Below, one piece after another: positions 56,769 to 64,000 of a stretch of DNA of 64,000 bases. Position 1 is the stretch's first letter. Every line of letters starts with the position of its first letter. A model generated the notes under the pieces. The model had not been told where the DNA came from, ran no database searches, and was given only the letters and a program-made list of their open reading frames with translations. Made by a program: the position numbers and the translations under genes. Origin of the DNA: Agapanthus africanus (taxonomy: Eukaryota > Streptophyta > Magnoliopsida > Asparagales > Amaryllidaceae); assembly GCA_030015575.1 (NCBI GenBank), contig JASDDO010000014.1, positions 166,937,911-167,001,910 on the forward strand. The letters run 5' to 3'.

Positions 56769-59700
56769 ATGGCTTCTACTTCCGTGAAATTCTCCAACCG
56801 CTCAGACTGCAATTGCAACCAACGCTCTGCCTCGCCAGGAGGTATAGCCTACGGACCCCAAGTTGCTTCGCTATTCACAATGCCCGTGGAACAGGTCACT
56901 CGCGCCACCACAGGATTGTTCTTTGGGACCATGCTCCCGCCGACAAACTTCACCGCTCCAGTGCTGACAACGGAAGCTCTCAAGAAGTCGGTCTTTGATC
57001 GTCTTACCCCTGTCGCGGCTCCTCTCAACGAGTCGCCCAACGTCAACGCCTCGGTCTTCTCTGGATTGGGACAGAAATCCTGCGAACTCATCATGGGGCC
57101 TACAATCTCAGAGAAGGCTGCTTCTAAGAAGGTGGCCGCTCCTGCCCCCGAAGTCGTCAAGGCAGCTTCTCCGGCCAAAAGGTCGGTCTTTACTAGATTG
57201 ACGGCTTCAGCTCCCGCTCCTGCTGCCCAAAGGACATCGGTTTTTGACAGGCTAATACCAACAGCGACCCCCCACCCAGACAGGGGGCAAGACGAAACCA
57301 TTCTTACCGCCGACCCTACGCCGTCCGCTCGACACGCTCGACGTCGCCATTGGCGCCGAGTAAGGAAGGCTGGGGGCAACTCCCCCTCCGGGTTGACTCC
57401 ATCGGCCCCGGTGGCAGAAGTTAATGCTGTTGTTCCAACTGGGAACAGCTTCGAAATGCTAAATAAGGTGCGAAGGAATTCTGCTACTGCAATGCTGAAG
57501 AGGTCTCCTCCCCCATTAAAAAAGGTTGTAGAAATAAAACCCGAACAGCCCCGATCTCCTCAACGGTTGTCTTCCAAAATCTATAAAGTTTGGCAGCAGG
57601 CTCGAGACTCGATCATCGATCCAAACTTCTCCCGCCAGCACAAGAAGCTGAAAATCCAACCGGAAGCTGGTCACCAGGCTAAACCCCAAAAGGCTGTTGA
57701 TCAACTGGCTCATAAAAGGAGGAGGCCAGAGAAGACCCCCCAGCATGCAACGACGGCTAAAAGCACTGAGCCCAGACGCCCTAAGTCTGGGGGCATGGTG
57801 GCACACACTGTTTACATGGCCTCTGGAAAAGAGGAAAGCCGCACTTCTACGGGCCACCGACCGCTAACCCGATCCGTGACGAAAGCCCAGGAGAAGCAAC
57901 AAAAGCTTCAGGAAATGATGAATGCTATGGCCGCACTTACTGGGCCAAAAGAAAACCCAGAAACGTCCTCAGATGCACGCCAGGAGGAAGAAACCGACAC
58001 TGAATTCCTTCGCCGGATACTGGAGAAAAAGGACAAAGAGGCTGCTGAACAGGCGGCCAACATACAACGTATGGGCCTTCTCTTCCAAGATATGATAGGA
58101 ATGATGATCCAGCAGGACTTACCCGCCGAGGATCCCCCAATCGTTCTTGAAGACGACCGAGGAGAAACGTCAAATCCACCACCAGCCCTCTCAACGGCCA
58201 AGGAGGAGGCAATCTCTAAGGCTGACTTGGTTGACTACATAGCCCAGCAAATCCGGGTTCATCACACGACTGAGGCAGCTGGTCAAGTCGTGAAAACGGG
58301 GCGGCCGTATCCGAGCTGGTACGACCAGATCAAATACCCGCCAGGCTATACGATACCAAAATTCCACGTGTACAAGGGGACCGGCAACCCCCATCAACAT
58401 GTCGCCCAGTTCCGGGCCCTCTGCGGTAACACCGGCGGTGATGATAAACTGTTGCTCTGCCAGTTCGTGGGCAGCCTATCAGAAACTGCGTTCGAATGGT
58501 ATTCAGAACTCCCGAACGATTCTATCAAAACGTTCGCTGAAATGGAGTTGTCGTTCACTCAGCGATTCGCAAGTGCCAGCGACCGCACTCCAATAACTGC
58601 ACTGATTAACGCCAGGGTAAAACCAGGCGAAACCTGGGTCCAGTATGCTATACGCTGGCGGAACTTGTGGTCGAGATGTGAACAACGCATTGAGGAGGCA
58701 CCCGCAGTGGGCATGTTCGTAGGAACCTTAGACCCTCACGCAACTATCTCCCAGTTTATGATGTTCTTTAAGCCAACCACATTCCAGGCTTTAATCGACA
58801 AGTTGGCTCAGATGGACCAGATGGGTCATAGACCACCTCCCCCGAAGTCGGAACCTCGGAATGACAAGGGTAAAGGAAGGGCAACCTTTGTCGCAAATGC
58901 CCAACAGCAACCTAACGCCCCGAAACCGGCAGATCAACTGGAAGAAAGACGCCGATATTATAATGAAAAGATGAAACGTCCTTACTCGTTCCCACGAGAC
59001 AAGACAAAACGGTTATTCGAGCTGGCAATACGCAACAGACTTATAAACCTACCAAATTCAAGGCGACCGTCGCAACCCACGGAGGTGAATAACCCTAATT
59101 ATTGCCCTTACCATCAAACGGTAAGTCATCCGATCGAAGATTGCTTCGTCTTCAAAGGATGGATTGAAGATCAGTACCTCCAGGGGAAGTTTGTACTGTC
59201 CGAAAAGTGGAATGTGAACCCACCACAACCGCATACTCCTAGAAAAGCGGATACACCGGGGGCAACCTGTTCTTTTATTGAAGAAGCTCCATGGGAGGTC
59301 GTGCTATCAACTAAAACCAAAAGAATGCTGAGAGACCTTCATGCGTGCCCTGCGATCGAATGGAAGGACCCTCTTGAACCTCAAATTATCGAAGGGATGC
59401 TAAGGCGCCGCCCAACTACAAAGACTCGCGATAAGAGCCTAAATACTCACGCCCAATCGTCAAAATCTTCGAAGAAAAAGAAGAAGAAATCCAAGAAGCC
59501 CGTGAAGCTTGGAAACGAGCACACGAACTTGCAGAAGCAAATCGACGCGCTGGAAGAATACAATCAAAAGGCGCGAACTCCTGTCACACTGCAAGAGTTC
59601 CTCAACCACATCTTTCAAGAGGAAGATGATGGAGAGAGCTCGTCGGATGAATCCGAAGGATATGTGGCGAGTTGTAACGTAATCTCCCACTCGTCTATCG

Positions 59701-62700
59701 ATGATGGGAAAACTCCTGGCACTAAGAAGCTGGAGGCAGAGCCTGTACCAGAGCGTGCATGGCCAACAGACGAAATGATCGACGCTTTTCTAGACGAGAT
59801 TCGTCTAAAATGTAAAGCGGACCAGGAGCGTGAGATGGCCACATCGGAAGGAGCCAAATGCGGGCAACTGAACGAAAGAGTTGAACCTCCGCCAGAGCGA
59901 AAGGCATCCGAAGTAGACAAGAAGATATTCAAGACGAGAAAAAGGTTTGCCAATGCCATGTCAATGGGGATGAAGCTACCGCCCTCGGAAGGAAACACAC
60001 GCGATGGGGTGGAGAGGCACCCTGACTATTGCGCATATCACCGGAAAATATCACACCCCACAGAGGAGTGCGACGCCTTTAAGATATGGTGGCAAGGATA
60101 TGTTGCTCGTCGGCAACATGTTAAGCGCATGAAACGCAAGAGCCGTCGGGAGCGAAGAAGTACTATCGATGGGCACGACAGAACTACTGGCAACTGTTAC
60201 TTGGTTAACGCCAGGGGGTCACAAGTTCTCATCTTTGGGAGCGACTCTGATGAAGAAATCGCTCTGGGCCCTCTCTTCAAAGAATCCGTTTTAGGGAAAG
60301 AGGAGGAATCGGAGATCTGCGAGAACATTCAGCTGCGCAATCGCACACTCCCAGAAAAGAATCTCGGGCCCGTAAGTAGAAAGGATAAGGGAAAGGAAAA
60401 GGTCACTAAAGATATCACTTTAGATGACCAAGTCATGAGAGAGCTGGCTGCCAAAGACCCTCCTAGGAAGGGTAAGGTGGACTATAACATCCTCGCGCAC
60501 CTAAGGAAGCTACCTTCTCAGCTTAGCATTCTCGATGCCCTCCTATTATCAAAAGAAGCGCGAGACTCACTAATTAAGGCGTTACAAGAACCTGAGCAAT
60601 TCCAAGCCTTCCTCGCCACTGAAAAGATGAAGGATGAACTGGAGGAAGTGCATACGGCCGACATCACTTTCGGTGATGAAGACCTCCTTCTCGGGACGTG
60701 CGACCACAACCGTCCCCTATATATCTCCGGATACTGCCATGATATCAAGATAGGAAAGATTCTGGTGGATAATGGATCCTCCGTCAATCTCCTTAATGTT
60801 CGGGTGTTGAAGGAAATCTGCATGAGCGTGCAACACCTCGCTCGTGACAAGATTACTATCTCCGGTTTCGATTCACAATCGTCACGGACTCTCGGATCTG
60901 TGATACTAACCTTACGCTTTGGACTTCTCGTCACAGACATCAAATTCCATGTCATTGATGCCAAGACCTGCTACAACGCCTTGCTCGGTCGTCCTTGGTT
61001 ACACGAATACAACATCATCCCTTCTACACAACATCAGTGTATGAAGTACTTTAAAGATGGTTTCGAGTATACCGTAACAGGTGAGTTAAACCCATTTTCC
61101 GTGAACGAAGTCCGCAAATACGAAGATGCGAAGTACTTTTTGCCAGATTTCGAGGATACAGAAAGATGTCGCAATCCGGAGAACAAAACCGCCGCCGCCA
61201 TCCCTGTTTTCGGGAGCGATACCGAAGAAGAGGAAGAGATAGTTTATGCAGGGCCATCTCAACGCAACAACCTGGGGACGCCCGCCCCCATGTTGGTCTT
61301 CGGAAGTGATTCAGAAGATGAAGTTAATGCCGTGTTCTCCAATCGGCTGTCAATACAAACACTCCCTGGCGATGACCATAATTTGCAAGTCACCATGGTA
61401 CCGCGAGAACACTACAAGGATCTCGACACGCTGCAGGCTAATAATGTGCAGGACCTGCGAACATTTTACGTCCCTCCCAGGCAAAGGGGTGAGAAGGTGA
61501 TCCTATTCTACCGATCCTCAGAGTCGAAAATAGAGAAAGAGATCTGGCATGGCGCGGATGCTACACTTGACAGGCTCCAACCCATCCGTCTGCCCAGATA
61601 CTATACAAATGGATTAAAAAAGCTATTGAAGCGCCAAGGAGTACCCTTAGAACAGACCATTCGGCAGGCTCGGTTTTACAACAGGATTTAGGACGTCCCC
61701 GGGACTCAACGCAAATTGCCCAACGGGAAGATGGAAACACTCGGGCTTGGATACGCAAGAGCCGGAAAACGGGAACGGGCTCACAGCAGCTACGCTATAT
61801 ATACCTTTGATGAAGAGGAGGACGCCCTGTCAGGAGATGCCAACCCCCCATCAAAACTAGACCCCGCGATTAAAGCGCCGAGTCCGTCGTTTGAGGAACG
61901 AATGGGCAAGCCTATCAGGAAAGTGGGTCAGAAAGCTTGGGAAGACCACAACCGCGAAATGGCCATCTACGAGAAGGCCAGGACGCAACGTCTATTTCAA
62001 CGTGCTGCAAAAGACAAAGACGCTTATCCTCGTCAATCCGCTGTACGAAGGGCCCGACGCAGAGACGGAAATAAATCAAGAAGCGGCTCGGGTTTGTCCC
62101 TCATGAAGAAGATGAGTCGAGCGTACTCCTTCCCCCGAGACAAGACGGAGAGGTTACTTAACCTCGCTATAAAACATCAAATGATCACGCTTCCAGAGTC
62201 TAGACATCCTGAGCAACCTAACAAGGCTTCTCATCTGAGTTATTGCTCTTATCACCAAGCCATAGGACATCCTACCGAAGACTGCGTCACCTTCAAGAAC
62301 TGGGTCGAGGACCAGTACCAACGGGGCAGATTCGCTTTATCCGACGGCTGGAAGGTAACGCCGCCGCAAAAGCATGAGCCCAAGGCCGCAAGAGCAGAAT
62401 CGGGTCCACCTCAGTCCGGGGAGCGGGTTCGCACTTGCTATACGATTACGATATTAGGAGAAGAGCCCGAGAACGTAGATGACCTTCCCCGGTGCTTTGA
62501 GAACAGCGATGATGAGGTGATCTCGGAATTTCCGTCCGCTCCGAAAGAACTGGAAGATGGTATACATACTACTGCAGATAACCTCAAGAAGATTGAGTTG
62601 GGATCGGCAGACGACCCGCGACCGACATTTGTCAGCGAGCTGTTATCCGAAGAGAGGGTGGCTGCGTTAAAGAACGTGCTTCTACGGCATAAAGACTGCT

Positions 62701-63764
62701 TCGCGTGGAACTACTCCGAGATGCCGGGATTAGATCCGGAGATTGCTGTGCATAGATTAGCAATATCCCCAGATATCAAGCCAGTCAAGCAGGCGCCAAG
62801 GAGGATGCGACTCGAGCTTGAGATGAGCATCAACGCCGAAGTCAAGAAGCTGATCGATTCTGGATTTATCCAAGAAGTCCAATATCCCGACTGGATCGCC
62901 AATATCGTCCCGGTAATGAAGAAGAATGGGACGGTACGCATATGCGTGGATTTCAGGGATCTCAATAAAGCCTGTCCAAAGGATGATTTCCCAGTACCAG
63001 TAACCGAGCTAATGATAGATAACACGTCCACTCACGAGGTTTTCTCCTTTATGGATGGTTCGTCAGGATACAATCAGATAAAGATGCATCCCGAAAACCA
63101 GAAGCACACCGCTTTCCGCACCCCTTTGGGTATATTTTGCTACAGGGTTATGCCCTTTGGTCTAAAGAACGCTGGCGCTACCTATCAAAGGGCCATGACA
63201 AAGATCTTTGATAACCTCATACACGACGTCGTCGAGTGCTATATCGATGACCTCGTAGTAAAGAGCATGTCATACGAAGATCATTTAAAGCATCTGGAGA
63301 CTGTATTTCGACGCCTTCGACAATATAATTTGAAAATGAATCCCCTCAAATGCGCGTTTGGAGTCTCCTCGGGCAAATTTCTGGGATTCATCGTTCGACA
63401 CCGAGGTATTGAAATAGATCTGTCAAAGATTAAGGCGATCATGGAAATGCTTCCACCAAGAACCCTCAAGCAGTTGCGGTCTCTCCAAGGGAAGCTCGCA
63501 TACATCCGGCGGTTTATCGCTAATCTTTCGGGCAAATGCCGTCCTTACAGCCACCTGATGAAAAAGGGAACTCCATTCGCTTGGGATCACAAATGTCAAG
63601 GTGCACTAGACGAGATCAAGCAGTACCTGCAGAACCCTCCGGTGTTGGCCGCGCCGGTCAAGGGAAAACCCCTCATTCTTTATACGACCGCCCTCGATGG
63701 TTCCTTGGGCGCGTTATGGGCACAAGAGAACGATCAGGGGAGAGAGAGGCACTTTATTACTTAA
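56769..63764 (+). pseudogene. gag-pro-pol of element E, nearly intact
   Basis: The start is placed at ATG 56769 (M-A-S-T-S); an earlier in-frame ATG lies inside the LTR and is unlikely. Order: Pro/Ala-rich N-domain with S-V-F-x-R-L repeats (to about residue 390); Retrotrans_gag core (about 530-680); zinc module 1 YCPYHQTVSHPIEDC (about 778); module 2 YCAYHRKISHPTEEC (about 1086); F-G-S-D-S-D-E-E; protease D-N-G-S-S (Asp 1334); two more acidic F-G-S-D motifs; module 3 YCSYHQAIGHPTEDC (about 1825); RT with M-D-G-S-S-G-Y and Y-I-D-D (63240-63251). Lesions: TAG 61689-61691 (TGG in B) and a one-base frameshift near 63745. Homology resumes in another frame to the window end. Confidence 0.92.
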
Positions 63765-64000
63765 GTCGAGTTCTACTGGGGGCAGAAAGCAACTACTCTC
63801 CCATTGAAAAACATTGCTTAGCGTTAATCTTCGCGATAACAAAGCTCAGGCACTATGCGTTGGCACATGAAGTCCGTCTCATTTCAAAAGTAGATCCCCT
63901 TAAATACTTGATGTCGAAAGCCATATTGACGGGACGACTCGCTAAGTGGGCCCTGCTCTTGATGGAGTTCTCGATAACGTATCAACCTCTCAAGGCAGTG
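63765..64000 (+). pseudogene. element E pol continuation (RNase H region), cut by window edge
   Basis: After the frameshift near 63745 the RNase H region continues in a shifted frame (S-R-V-L-L-G-A-E-S-N-Y-S, L-R-H-Y-A-L-A-H-E, L-A-K-W-A-L-L). The Trp codon that is a stop in B at 35585 is intact here. Confidence 0.85.

Larger units (their letters stand above)
52918..64000 (+). mobile_element. element E: Tat-like Ty3/gypsy retrotransposon, youngest of the nest (partial)
   Basis: 5' LTR, primer site and polyprotein through RT into RNase H; it runs off the right edge. It shares U5, primer site and polyprotein with B and C, but its U3 is built from different repeats. It is the most intact Tat-like copy here: one nonsense codon and one single-base frameshift in about 7 kb of coding sequence. 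Confidence 0.93.

Overview
The window is repeat-dense plant DNA, very probably from an angiosperm. I see no cellular gene, rRNA, tRNA gene, CRISPR array or operon. Essentially every base can be assigned to a nest of transposable elements: one CACTA (EnSpm) DNA transposon and Ty3/gypsy LTR retrotransposons of two lineages, a Tekay/Del-like chromovirus lineage and a Tat-like lineage. GT-AG introns, plant-type TATA boxes, a tRNA-iMet-type primer site and the element lineages support a plant; the species cannot be named.

Layout. (1) 1-689 and 8558-12382: a decayed CACTA element on the minus strand, with a TNP2 transposase pseudogene (about 9005-12350) followed by a row of small phase-1 exons. (2) Element A (690-8557, TSD CACCA) sits inside one of those exons; it is a Tekay-related element with 3.1-kb LTRs, a broken gag and no pol. 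(3) Element B starts at 12383 and runs beyond the window; it is a Tat-like element whose gag (15195-19175) and protease-RT-RNaseH-integrase (32233-37561) are separated by element C (19176-32232, TSD ATCAC). C is a Tat-like relative with gag only, where pol is gone and long tandem arrays remain. (4) The long noncoding 3' region of B (37562-43976) contains a solo LTR in inverse orientation (39170-42261, TSD GTCAT) and an antisense coiled-coil-like ORF cut off by element D. (5) D (from 43977) is a nearly complete Tekay/Del-like element with a 1,476-codon gag-pol frame broken only by three nonsense codons. (6) Element E (52918 to beyond 64000) lies inside the 3' LTR of D; it is the best preserved Tat-like copy, cut by the window end in its RNase H region. 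Nesting gives the order: CACTA before A and B; B before C, the solo LTR and D; D before E.

The most interesting material is in the noncoding parts of the Tat-like family (B, C, solo LTR, E). The 3' noncoding region carries a five-hairpin cassette in six copies, with conserved loops and stems that change together on both arms. The LTRs are largely built of consecutive micro-palindromes (4-10-bp arms, 3-6-nt spacer), with two blocks of CACGTG (G-box) palindromes around the TATA box. Two LTR subfamilies reach the same layout with unrelated repeat units. Other points of note: a tRNA-like sequence with A- and B-box in the LTRs of A; a 72-nt GT-AG insertion exactly between two conserved gag residues; a row of symmetrical microexons in the CACTA; three CX2HX4HX4C modules around the protease of the Tat-like polyprotein; and decay dominated by C-to-T/G-to-A nonsense changes.
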